This document shows positions 9,236-16,712 of a stretch of DNA of 64,000 bases, piece by piece. Source of the stretch: Noviherbaspirillum sp. Root189. Lineage in GTDB: Bacteria; Pseudomonadota; Gammaproteobacteria; Burkholderiales; Burkholderiaceae_D. Location: assembly GCF_001428545.1 (NCBI RefSeq), contig NZ_LMHZ01000004.1, forward strand, positions 62,001 to 126,000, given 5' to 3'. Every line of letters begins with the position of its first letter. Positions within the stretch are counted from its first letter, which is position 1. The notes beneath the pieces were generated by a model, which was not told the origin of the DNA, ran no database searches, and saw only the letters and a program-made list of their open reading frames with translations. A program made the position numbers and the translations under genes.

Positions 9236-11506
9236 CTAGAACATTGCCTTCAGCGTCAGCTCTACACGACGCGGCGCGCCCGGCGAATAGAAACCGCGGT
9301 ACAGGGAATCGGCATAGAGCTTGTCCGTCAGGTTGGTGACGTTCAGCTTGGCGGACCACGTTTCATTGATCGTGTACTCGGCCATCGCGTCAACCACGGC
9401 GAAGCTGTCCGCCGTCACGTGCCGTGCACCCTCCGGATTCTGCTGGCCGCGGTAGGTCAGGCCGGCGCCAAGGCGAAGCTCCGGCAGGATGCGGTAGGTA
9501 GTCCAGAGACTGCCGCTATGCTTCGGCGTCAAGCCCGGGCGGTCGCCCTGCACCTGCGCTCCGGTACCGGCGGCGTTGAGAGCGACATTGCTCTCGTCGA
9601 TCTTGGCGCGCGGGATCCAGGTGTGGTTGAAGAACACTTCCCACTTCGGCGTGATGCGGCCGGCGAGGTTGAATTCCAGGCCCGTCGCATGCCGTTTGCC
9701 TGACAGGAGCTGCTGGGTGGATGCGGTGTCCGGGTCGGTGTTGCGCTCGTTGTACTTCTCGCTGTAGAACGCGGCAACACCGAGCGAAGTGCGCTTCTCG
9801 AAGAGCTCCCACTTGCCGCCCAGTTCGAAGTTACGACTCTTCTCTGCCGGCGTATTGGCGTCGCGCTCCGCCTGCGAGCCGGGTGTCGGCGCGTTTGGGG
9901 TGAACTGGTAGGTATCGCCGGAAGTGTTATAGGAGCTACCGTAGGACACGTAGTACGACGCCGAGTCGCTCGGCTGGAACAGCGCGCCAACACGAGGCGA
10001 CCACAGGCTTTCACTGCGATCATTGCTCAGACCGGCCGCGGTGTTGTACTTGGCGGTGAAGTGGTCGAAGCGCAGGCCGCCGAGCAACTTGAAGGTCTCG
10101 GTGATGCTGATCATGTCCTGCGCATACAGGCCGATGTTGCGCGCGTCGAAATTGTTATACACCGGATTGCCGCGTGTATCGACGCGCGAGTCGCCATTAT
10201 TGGGCGTGCCGACCGTGGTCGTCAGCGGGCTCGCGGTGCCGGCGAAGCTGTTGTTCCGCTTGGCATCCTCCTGGTACAGATCGATCCCGGTAAGCAGCTC
10301 ATGCTGACGGCCGCCGAAGTCGAACTTGCCGGAGTAATCACTCGACAGCTGCGTGGTGTCGCTGACAGCAACGCGACCCTTGGGGGCGCGGCGCAGGACT
10401 GTGGCGTCACTGAAGTTTTCCCTGGTCGTGCCGGGGGCAAGCTGGATTACGCTGGCCCACAGATCGCGCTCGTAGCGGCCATGACGCACCTGGGTCTTGA
10501 CCTGGCTGCCGTCATCGAAACGATGCACGTGGGCCAGCGTGCCGTAGGTGGCGCTGGTATCGAGGTAATCACTGTTGAAACCATAGTAGTTCTTGGCTGG
10601 CAGCGTCTCAATGATGGTGCCGCGGGTGCCGCCGGAAAGGAACCAGGGATTGCTGTAGGTCGGACGGCTGTCGATATCGAGGTGGAAGAGGCCCACGCTG
10701 AACTCGTCACGGGTCCCGATGCCCCAGCTATAGGTCGGTGCGATGCCGAGCTTTTTCTGCTTGGCACCCCAGTTATCCGCATCGTGCACCATCGCATTCA
10801 GGCGCAGGGCTGCATCCTCGCCTGTCTTGATATTGAAGTCGCCGGTAAAACGGTGCAGGTTGCCGCTGCCGACGGTGTAGGTTGCCTCGTGCTGGTTGAA
10901 CAGGAACGGCATCTTGCTGACCTGGTTGACGATGCCGCCAGTGGAACCCTTGCCGAACAACATCGAGGCCGAACCCTTCAGCACTTCGATGCGGTCGTTG
11001 TTGAAGGTGTCGCGCTCGTACAGCGCACCGTCACGTAGGCCGTCAGTGTAGATGTCGCCGGCCTGGCCAAGCGAAAAGCCGCGCAGGCGTACGTCCTCCT
11101 CGCCCGTTTCGCCGGCCTGGAACGTCACGCCCGCGGTGGTGCGTAGCACTTCGCGGAAATCATCGAGGTTGCGGTCGTCGATCAGGCGCTCGGTCATCAC
11201 CGTCACGGACTGCGGTATGTCACGCAGTTGCTGGGTGCCCTTGCCGATGCCGGTGGTGGTCGTGCGCAGCGATTCCTTGCTCAGCGTTTCGCGCTGGCCC
11301 TGCACTTCCACGGTCGGCATCACCTGGTCGGAGGCAGCCGGGGCCTGTGCGACGTTCTGCGCGGTGGCGGAAACCGACGCTGCAAGCATCAGTGCGCCGA
11401 GCGGCAGGCTGGACGCACGGCGCGTCTCCGGCTGTGCCGGGGTCTGGACTTGCCGCGCGTGCTTCCCTGCCTCCGATGCGTGGCGTTTTGCAGATTTCTT
11501 CTTCAT
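9236..11506 (-). CDS. TonB-dependent siderophore receptor (Fiu-like)
   Basis: About 756 residues from ATG at 11504-11506. A further in-frame upstream codon at 11557 would add 17 residues before MKKKSAKRH, but the later start gives a proper export signal ([22 protein letters not shown]). The plug domain follows ([56 protein letters not shown]), then a 22-strand barrel region that ends in the outer-membrane signature VELTLKAMF with a terminal Phe. The plug is typical of the catecholate receptors (Fiu/BfrD-like). Function: import of ferric siderophore powered by TonB-ExbB-ExbD, which are encoded in the same run. Confidence 0.9.
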   Translation of the reverse strand: MKKKSAKRHASEAGKHARQVQTPAQPETRRASSLPLGALMLAASVSATAQNVAQAPAASDQVMPTVEVQGQRETLSKESLRTTTTGIGKGTQQLRDIPQSVTVMTERLIDDRNLDDFREVLRTTAGVTFQAGETGEEDVRLRGFSLGQAGDIYTDGLRDGALYERDTFNNDRIEVLKGSASMLFGKGSTGGIVNQVSKMPFLFNQHEATYTVGSGNLHRFTGDFNIKTGEDAALRLNAMVHDADNWGAKQKKLGIAPTYSWGIGTRDEFSVGLFHLDIDSRPTYSNPWFLSGGTRGTIIETLPAKNYYGFNSDYLDTSATYGTLAHVHRFDDGSQVKTQVRHGRYERDLWASVIQLAPGTTRENFSDATVLRRAPKGRVAVSDTTQLSSDYSGKFDFGGRQHELLTGIDLYQEDAKRNNSFAGTASPLTTTVGTPNNGDSRVDTRGNPVYNNFDARNIGLYAQDMISITETFKLLGGLRFDHFTAKYNTAAGLSNDRSESLWSPRVGALFQPSDSASYYVSYGSSYNTSGDTYQFTPNAPTPGSQAERDANTPAEKSRNFELGGKWELFEKRTSLGVAAFYSEKYNERNTDPDTASTQQLLSGKRHATGLEFNLAGRITPKWEVFFNHTWIPRAKIDESNVALNAAGTGAQVQGDRPGLTPKHSGSLWTTYRILPELRLGAGLTYRGQQNPEGARHVTADSFAVVDAMAEYTINETWSAKLNVTNLTDKLYADSLYRGFYSPGAPRRVELTLKAMF

Positions 11507-11610
11507 TGTTTGTGTATCCCTGTGGGTAGTAAATTTAATCGTTAAGCTGGCTATCAACAGGGACTGGCTGGCTGCGACATGAATGATGCGAGAAATAAAA
11601 GCGAAAATGA

Positions 11611-12651
11611 TTATTTGTAGCCGACGCGATCAAGAATCTTCTGGGCGGCGATCTGATTTTTGCCGACGGCCGTGATGGAGATGTTCTCGGTCTTGAACTT
11701 GCCCATCTGCTGCAGCACCGGGTTCTTTGCCACCGCAGAGGAGACCACCGGCCATTCGTTATTGCCGTTGGCGAAATAGGCCTGGGCTTCATCGCCGGCC
11801 AGGTACTCAAGGAATTTCACCGCGGCTTCACGATGAGGCGCGTACTTGGCCACTGCACCGCCGGCAACGTTGATGTGGGTGCCGGAGCTTTCCTGGTTCG
11901 GCCATACGAAGCTGACCTTGTTCATCATTTCGCGGTCTTCGGACTTCGTCGAGCGCAGCAGGCGCGCGTAGTAGTAGGAATTGGCCACCGCAATGCCGCA
12001 CTCGCCCGAGGCCACGCCCTTGATCTGGTCGGTATCGCCACCCTGCGGCGGGCGCGCGAAATTGGCAACCATGCCTTGCGCCCATTTTTCGGTCGCGGCT
12101 TCGCCGTTACGCTCGATCATCGCGCCGATCATGGAGAGCATGTACGGGTGGGAACCGGAACGGGTGCAGACCTTGCCCTTGTTGACCGGGTCGGCCAGCG
12201 ATTCATAGGTGGCGACATCTTCGCGCTTCACGCGCACCTTGTTGTAGACGATGATGCGGGCACGGGTGGACAGGCCGAACCACTGGGCGCCCTGCCCCTC
12301 GTCTCCACCGCGCAGATTGGCGGGGATCCGCTCTTCCAGCACTTTCGAACGCACCGGCTGAAACTGGCCTTCCACCTGCGCGCGCCACAGGCGGGCTGCA
12401 TCGACCAGCAGGATCACGTCGGCCGGGCTATTCTTGCCCTCGTTGCGCAGACGCTCCATCAGCGCGGCATCGTCTGCTTCGATGCGGTTGATACGGATGC
12501 CGGTCTGTTGCGTGAACTTGCTGTAGAGCTCCTCGTCGGTCTGATAGTGACGCGCCGAGTACAGGTTCAGCACCTTGTCCTGCGCCTGCACCGAAGCGAC
12601 GGCGACGAGAGAAAAGGCTGCGGCTATGGCGTTGCGAAGTATGGCTTTCAT
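11611..12651 (-). CDS. Periplasmic Fe(III)-binding protein (FbpA/FutA family)
   Basis: 346 residues with a signal peptide (NAIAAAFSLVAVASVQAQ). The mature part begins KVLNLYSARHYQTDEELY, the FbpA/FutA start, and contains the paired-tyrosine iron-binding region (ANSYYYARLL, about residue 228). It would bind ferric iron in the periplasm for an ABC transporter. No permease or ATPase gene is beside it, so it is an orphan that must either use a distant transporter or act as a scavenger. It lies between exbD and the receptor gene in the leftward iron run. Confidence 0.85.
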   Translation of the reverse strand: MKAILRNAIAAAFSLVAVASVQAQDKVLNLYSARHYQTDEELYSKFTQQTGIRINRIEADDAALMERLRNEGKNSPADVILLVDAARLWRAQVEGQFQPVRSKVLEERIPANLRGGDEGQGAQWFGLSTRARIIVYNKVRVKREDVATYESLADPVNKGKVCTRSGSHPYMLSMIGAMIERNGEAATEKWAQGMVANFARPPQGGDTDQIKGVASGECGIAVANSYYYARLLRSTKSEDREMMNKVSFVWPNQESSGTHINVAGGAVAKYAPHREAAVKFLEYLAGDEAQAYFANGNNEWPVVSSAVAKNPVLQQMGKFKTENISITAVGKNQIAAQKILDRVGYK

Positions 12652-12693
12652 GGATTTCCTTGTCCGATGCGAGTGGGATTTGACGAAGGCAAG

Positions 12694-13110
12694 CTACCTG
12701 GACGCGTCCGGTTCAGTGACGAAACCGATCTTGTTCAAGCCGCCGGTCTGGGCCGCCGACATCAACTGAGCGACATTCTCATAGGGCGTCTTGCGGTCGG
12801 CCCGAAGATGCAACTCCGGTTGCGGCGACTGTGCGGAGACGACGGCGATGTTTTCCTTCAGCGCCTGCGGGTCGACCGGATTGCCGTTCCAGGTGACGAC
12901 GCCGTTCGCATCGATGGATACATCGATATGAGGCGGCTTCACATCGTTGGGCTGGCTGGCGGCGCGCGGCAGGTCAAGCTTGACCGCGTGGTTGATCACC
13001 GGGATGGTGATGATGAAGATGATGAGCAGGACCAGCATGACGTCGACCAGCGGCGTCATGTTGATCTCCGACATCACATCATCGTCGTTGTCGGGATTGC
13101 CGAAGCTCAT
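12694..13110 (-). CDS. exbD: Biopolymer transport protein ExbD
   Basis: 138 residues. A short cytoplasmic start is followed by one membrane segment (PLVDVMLVLLIIFIITIPV) that carries the conserved proton-path Asp, then a periplasmic domain. ExbD forms the proton-driven motor with ExbB that energises TonB. It overlaps the exbB stop by 4 bp, a sign of coupled translation. Confidence 0.92.
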   Translation of the reverse strand: MSFGNPDNDDDVMSEINMTPLVDVMLVLLIIFIITIPVINHAVKLDLPRAASQPNDVKPPHIDVSIDANGVVTWNGNPVDPQALKENIAVVSAQSPQPELHLRADRKTPYENVAQLMSAAQTGGLNKIGFVTEPDASR

Positions 13111-13832
13111 GCTTCCTCCTTGCTCCGCAGGCTGACGACGTTATGCGGCGTCTGACCGACGCGACCGCCGGTGATCAGGTAGGCATGCAGGTCGTGCGCG
13201 AAATTGGACAACTGGGACTGGATCGCCTTGTTGCTGCGGGTCAGTGCGTTATAGCCGAGCACCGCCGGAATAGCGACGACCAGGCCAAACGCCGTCATGA
13301 TGAGCGCTTCTCCGACCGGACCGGCAACGCGGTCGATGCTCGCCTGACCAGAAACGCCGATACCGACAAGCGCGTGATAGATGCCCCAGACAGTGCCGAA
13401 CAGTCCGACGAACGGCGCGGTACTGCCAACGGACGCAAGTACCTGCAACCCGCTTTGCAAGCGGCCGGTGATGTTTTCAATGGAGCGGCGAAGGCAGCTT
13501 GTCACCCATTCGCTCATGTTCAAAGCCCCATGTAAGTCCTCCTTGCTCATCTCGTGGTGCAAAGCCGCATTGGCGCCGTCTTCCGCCAGCGCGCGAAACG
13601 GATTGCTGTTTCTGTCCGGAGCCAGCATGTTCATGCCCTCTTCCAGGCTTTTGCTATGCCAGAAACTTTCGGCTGCAACAGTCGCCTGGCGGCGCAAGCG
13701 GATCAGGCTCCATGCCTTCAATGCCATGACATACCAGGACAAAACGGACATGATCAATAAAACGATGGCGACAGCGCGGGTGATGGAATCGCCTTGCTGC
13801 CAAAGGTTGGCAATGCCGTATGGATTATTCAT
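13107..13832 (-). CDS. exbB: Biopolymer transport protein ExbB
   Basis: 241 residues with three membrane segments: TRAVAIVLLIMSVLSWYVMA near the start, then STAPFVGLFGTVWGIYHALVGIG and ALIMTAFGLVVAIPAVLGYNAL, which are the MotA/TolQ/ExbB signature. It forms the pentameric proton channel of the TonB energising complex. It follows tonB after 46 bp and overlaps exbD. Confidence 0.93.
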   Translation of the reverse strand: MNNPYGIANLWQQGDSITRAVAIVLLIMSVLSWYVMALKAWSLIRLRRQATVAAESFWHSKSLEEGMNMLAPDRNSNPFRALAEDGANAALHHEMSKEDLHGALNMSEWVTSCLRRSIENITGRLQSGLQVLASVGSTAPFVGLFGTVWGIYHALVGIGVSGQASIDRVAGPVGEALIMTAFGLVVAIPAVLGYNALTRSNKAIQSQLSNFAHDLHAYLITGGRVGQTPHNVVSLRSKEEA

Positions 13833-13878
13833 GAAAGCTCTTTCGCAAAAGTATCTGGTTCAATGTCTTGATTACTGA

Positions 13879-14586
13879 TTAATTCAATTTGAATTCGATG
13901 GGCACCTGCACCCATTCCGCCACCGCTGTATCTCCCCGGCGCGCGGGAACGAACCGGTATTTACGTACGGCGGCCAGCGCCGCCTCATCAAACAGCGGGG
14001 AACTGCTTGGACGCAACACATGCACTTCTCCCGCCGTTCCTTCTGCCGTCACGAACACACGCAGCACAACTCTGCCCTCCTCGCCTGCCCTCCGTAGCAT
14101 TGGCGGATAGGTCGGCGCAGGATTATTGAGATACGCGGCATTGAATCTCGGCGGCGTTATCGGTACCGGTGCGGGGGCTGGCGCTACGTCACGCGGCGCA
14201 GCGGCCACGGGTGCCGGCGGCGGACTCGGCTCGACGGGCGCAGGGGATGCCTGCTGGACTGGCTCAGCCTCGCTCTTTGGCGCCGTCAAGGCTTTGTCGC
14301 TTGTCGTCGTTTTCGGCGACGGCTTTTTCGGCTGCGGTTTGGGTTGCTCTTTCTTCGGCTGTACTTTGGGAATTTCCTTTACCGGCTCAGGTTGCGGTTT
14401 TGTCTCGATTACTTCTTTTACGACGGGTCGCTCTGCTGGCAGCATCTCGACCATGACCGCTGGCAGAGGCGACGGAGGAACCAGCTTCTGCTGGTGTAAT
14501 CCGGCGACGATTAACCAGAGCGCCGCAGCGTGCACACCGACGATCAACGTCAGTACGCTGGCTCGCGAATTAAGGGTTTGATTCAT
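13879..14586 (-). CDS. tonB: Energy transducer TonB
   Basis: 235 residues from ATG at 14584-14586; a TTG 18 bp upstream is possible but has no advantage. One N-terminal membrane anchor (VLTLIVGVHAAALWLIVAGL), a Pro/Lys-rich periplasmic spacer (KPQPEPVKEIPKVQP), and the C-terminal TonB domain (YPPMLRRAGEEGRVVLRVFV...KYRFVPARR). It transmits proton-motive force to outer-membrane receptors. It is the first gene after the Fur box, so it likely heads the leftward iron operon. Confidence 0.93.
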   Translation of the reverse strand: MNQTLNSRASVLTLIVGVHAAALWLIVAGLHQQKLVPPSPLPAVMVEMLPAERPVVKEVIETKPQPEPVKEIPKVQPKKEQPKPQPKKPSPKTTTSDKALTAPKSEAEPVQQASPAPVEPSPPPAPVAAAPRDVAPAPAPVPITPPRFNAAYLNNPAPTYPPMLRRAGEEGRVVLRVFVTAEGTAGEVHVLRPSSSPLFDEAALAAVRKYRFVPARRGDTAVAEWVQVPIEFKLN

Positions 14587-14710
14587 AAGGATTATTTTTC
14601 TCAAGCCGAACGCTGTCGACCCTCGGGCCTGCGCCGCTCAGCCAGTCAACTCACTACAGATCCAGCTTCTACAGATCTCTTTTCATTACATTAACAAACT
14701 CAATATTAAC

Positions 14711-14729
14711 GATAATGATAACGATTCTC
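14711..14729. promoter_or_regulatory. Fur box upstream of tonB
   Basis: GATAATGATAACGATTCTC agrees with 16 of 19 positions of the consensus Fur box. It sits about 125 bp upstream of the tonB start and explains iron-dependent repression of the seven-gene leftward iron run. Confidence 0.85.
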
Positions 14730-14860
14730 ATTCGAAAAGGAAAGCAATGTAGTATCGATTACGCAGATTTGTTTCCTTTTAGCCGGAAAAGGCGGTCTCG
14801 GAGGAAAAAGCGAAATACAAGCGACCGGGCAAACGTGGTCGCCTGCATTCAGGCAGGAAT

Positions 14861-14886
14861 CTGGCAGGCGACACGTCGCCTGCCAG
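14861..14886 (-). terminator. Strong hairpin after the sigma-54 regulator gene
   Basis: A 12-bp perfect stem (CTGGCAGGCGAC / GTCGCCTGCCAG) with a 2-base loop lies 24 bp beyond the stop codon of the gene that ends at 14910. There is no clear T run, so intrinsic termination is uncertain. A neighbouring copy of GTCGCCTGC at about 14838-14846 could compete for the left arm. Confidence 0.5.
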
Positions 14887-14909
14887 GATGAAGAAGGCTG
14901 ACAGTTTTT

Positions 14910-16310
14910 CTACAGCAATCCGGCAGCGTCGAATTCTTCCAGCTTGCGATACAGGCTGGACAGCCCGATGCCGAGTTTTTGCGCCGCTGCCCGGCGATCA
15001 CCGCCAGCATCGGTAATCGCCTGCGAGATGACTTTGCACTCGAACCGCCTTACCTGTTCGCGCAAGCCCTCTCCGTCCTGCCCAACTACAACGGTGTCAG
15101 GCCGAGCAGCGGTCCGGACAATTTGCGGCGGCAGGTCGGCACGGGTAATGCGCCCGTTTTCAGCAAGAATGAGCGCACGGTCGACCACATTTTCGAGTTC
15201 ACGGACGTTGCCCGGCCATTCATAGGACGCAAGAATGTTTTCCACGTCCGGATCGAGTACCGGCTCCGGACCATAGTTCAGTCGCCGCGAACTCCGTTCC
15301 ATGAGAAAACGGACCAGACCCAGAATATCTTGCCGGCGCTCGCGCAGCGGTGGAATATGCAGATGAAAAACCGTGAGCCTGAAATACAAATCCTCACGAA
15401 ACTTGCCCTCTGCGACCATGCGCTCGAGGTTACGGTTGGTGGCGGCGATGATGCGGACATCGACGCGTCGCGTCTGTTCGCTGCCCACTGGACGCACCGT
15501 CTTCTCTTCGATGATATGCAGGAGTTTGACTTGCAGTACCAGCGGCAGCTCGCCGATTTCATCCAGGAAAATCGTGCCTTTATCCGCCTCAAGAAACAAG
15601 CCCTTCCGGGCTTTGTCAGCCCCCGTGAATGAGCCTTTGACATGGCCAAACAACTCGCTTTCCATCAGGTTTTCAGGAATGGCGCCACAGTTGACTGGAA
15701 TGAAGGGCCCGTCCGCACGGTCACTCTGCTGGTGAATTTGCCTGGCGATCACACCTTTACCGGTACCACTTTCTCCGGTGACCAGCACGGTACTATCGGT
15801 CGGCGCGACTTTCGCAATCAGGCGGTCGAGCCCGCGCATTGAATCCGAGGCAAAGCCGAACACTGCTTCACGCGATTTGAGCACCAGCTTGCGCAAGACT
15901 TTGTTTTCACTGCTCAGGCGCTGCAGATCCGCGATCTTGATGACCCTGTGCAGAACCTCATCATGCCGCACAGGCTTGATCATGTAATCGGACGCTCCAG
16001 CCTTGATCGCCTCGATTGCCGTATCGACTGACCCATAGGCGGTCATCATGATGAAGTTTGTATCGACTCCCGCTGCACGCGCGCGCCGCACCAACTCTAT
16101 GCCATCGAAATCCGGCATTTGTATATCGCTGATTGCGACATCGAAATGCCCGGTCGAAAGCTGTTCAAGCGCTTCGCCGGCATTCGCCGCCTGCACCACC
16201 GAACATCCTGCTTTAGCCAGTCGTATCGCCAGGATCTGCCTGATTGCCGGCTCATCGTCGACTACCAGCACATTCAGAGACTTCATTAATTTTTCATTCT
16301 GCTGTGTCAT
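14910..16310 (-). CDS. Sigma-54-dependent response regulator (NtrC/AtoC type)
   Basis: 466 residues in the order receiver, AAA+, Fis-type DNA-binding. The receiver has the DDE acidic pocket and phosphoacceptor Asp62 (AISDIQMPD). The AAA+ domain has Walker A GESGTGKG (179-186), Walker B GTIFLDE (245-251) and the sigma-54 contact loop GSFTGA (226-231), in which Ser replaces the usual Ala. The C-terminal helix-turn-helix is in DRRAAAQKLGIGLSSLYRKL. No histidine kinase gene is adjacent, so its partner is unknown. It is divergent from a c-di-GMP enzyme gene. An internal Met at position 9 could also be the start. Confidence 0.9.
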   Translation of the reverse strand: MTQQNEKLMKSLNVLVVDDEPAIRQILAIRLAKAGCSVVQAANAGEALEQLSTGHFDVAISDIQMPDFDGIELVRRARAAGVDTNFIMMTAYGSVDTAIEAIKAGASDYMIKPVRHDEVLHRVIKIADLQRLSSENKVLRKLVLKSREAVFGFASDSMRGLDRLIAKVAPTDSTVLVTGESGTGKGVIARQIHQQSDRADGPFIPVNCGAIPENLMESELFGHVKGSFTGADKARKGLFLEADKGTIFLDEIGELPLVLQVKLLHIIEEKTVRPVGSEQTRRVDVRIIAATNRNLERMVAEGKFREDLYFRLTVFHLHIPPLRERRQDILGLVRFLMERSSRRLNYGPEPVLDPDVENILASYEWPGNVRELENVVDRALILAENGRITRADLPPQIVRTAARPDTVVVGQDGEGLREQVRRFECKVISQAITDAGGDRRAAAQKLGIGLSSLYRKLEEFDAAGLL

Positions 16311-16712
16311 GTATTACCAGTTCAGCGTCAAATTTAAGGCAGGCGCCCGCAAATCAGCACACCAATGCTTATGCCGGAACAATACCGCAAGCTTACACCG
16401 CATGAGAGTGTATTTTCTCGAAATCGGTAATTCCCTGGCGGAAAGTTTCCCACAGGCGAGAATGGGTTATGTCTTGTCCCTCTTCCTCTTAACTCAGCAA
16501 AAGGTCTCATCCCAATCCCTACGCCGGTCTGGCGGCACGCGACGCAACACGGGAACCAATCAATCAAATGGCATGTTAATTGCTTAAAAGAAATAAATAA
16601 TAAGTTGAACGACTGCGCCCACATCTGCACCTGAGCTTTCCAGTGTAGAGAAATAAGCACAACAACACAGCAGTGGTCAGACTGAAACTATTCATCGTAC
16701 AGAGAAAGCCTG
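16311..16712. other. Intergenic region between divergent regulator and GGDEF-EAL genes
   Basis: About 400 bp with no convincing gene on either strand and no clear sigma-54 (GG-N10-GC) or sigma-70 promoter that I could fix. It must hold the start signals for both divergent genes. Confidence 0.6.

Larger units (their letters stand above)
14587..14909. other. Intergenic region between tonB and the sigma-54 regulator
   Basis: No gene is seen in these 323 bp. The tonB-proximal part holds the Fur box (14711-14729). The other end holds a run of GC-rich hairpins after the stop of the response regulator gene, of which 14861-14886 is the strongest. Confidence 0.8.

Noticed and set aside
10061-11038. 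Long plus-strand open frame opposite the siderophore receptor gene
   Set aside because: It is a GC-rich shadow; the opposite strand encodes a clear TonB-dependent receptor with plug and barrel motifs.
11833-13155. 440-codon plus-strand frame opposite the ferric-binding protein and exbD
   Set aside because: It spans two recognised genes on the other strand and has no domain, signal or ribosome site.
16500-16560. Possible sigma-54 promoter near GGCACGCGACGC
   Set aside because: The GG and GC elements do not have the required 10-base spacing.
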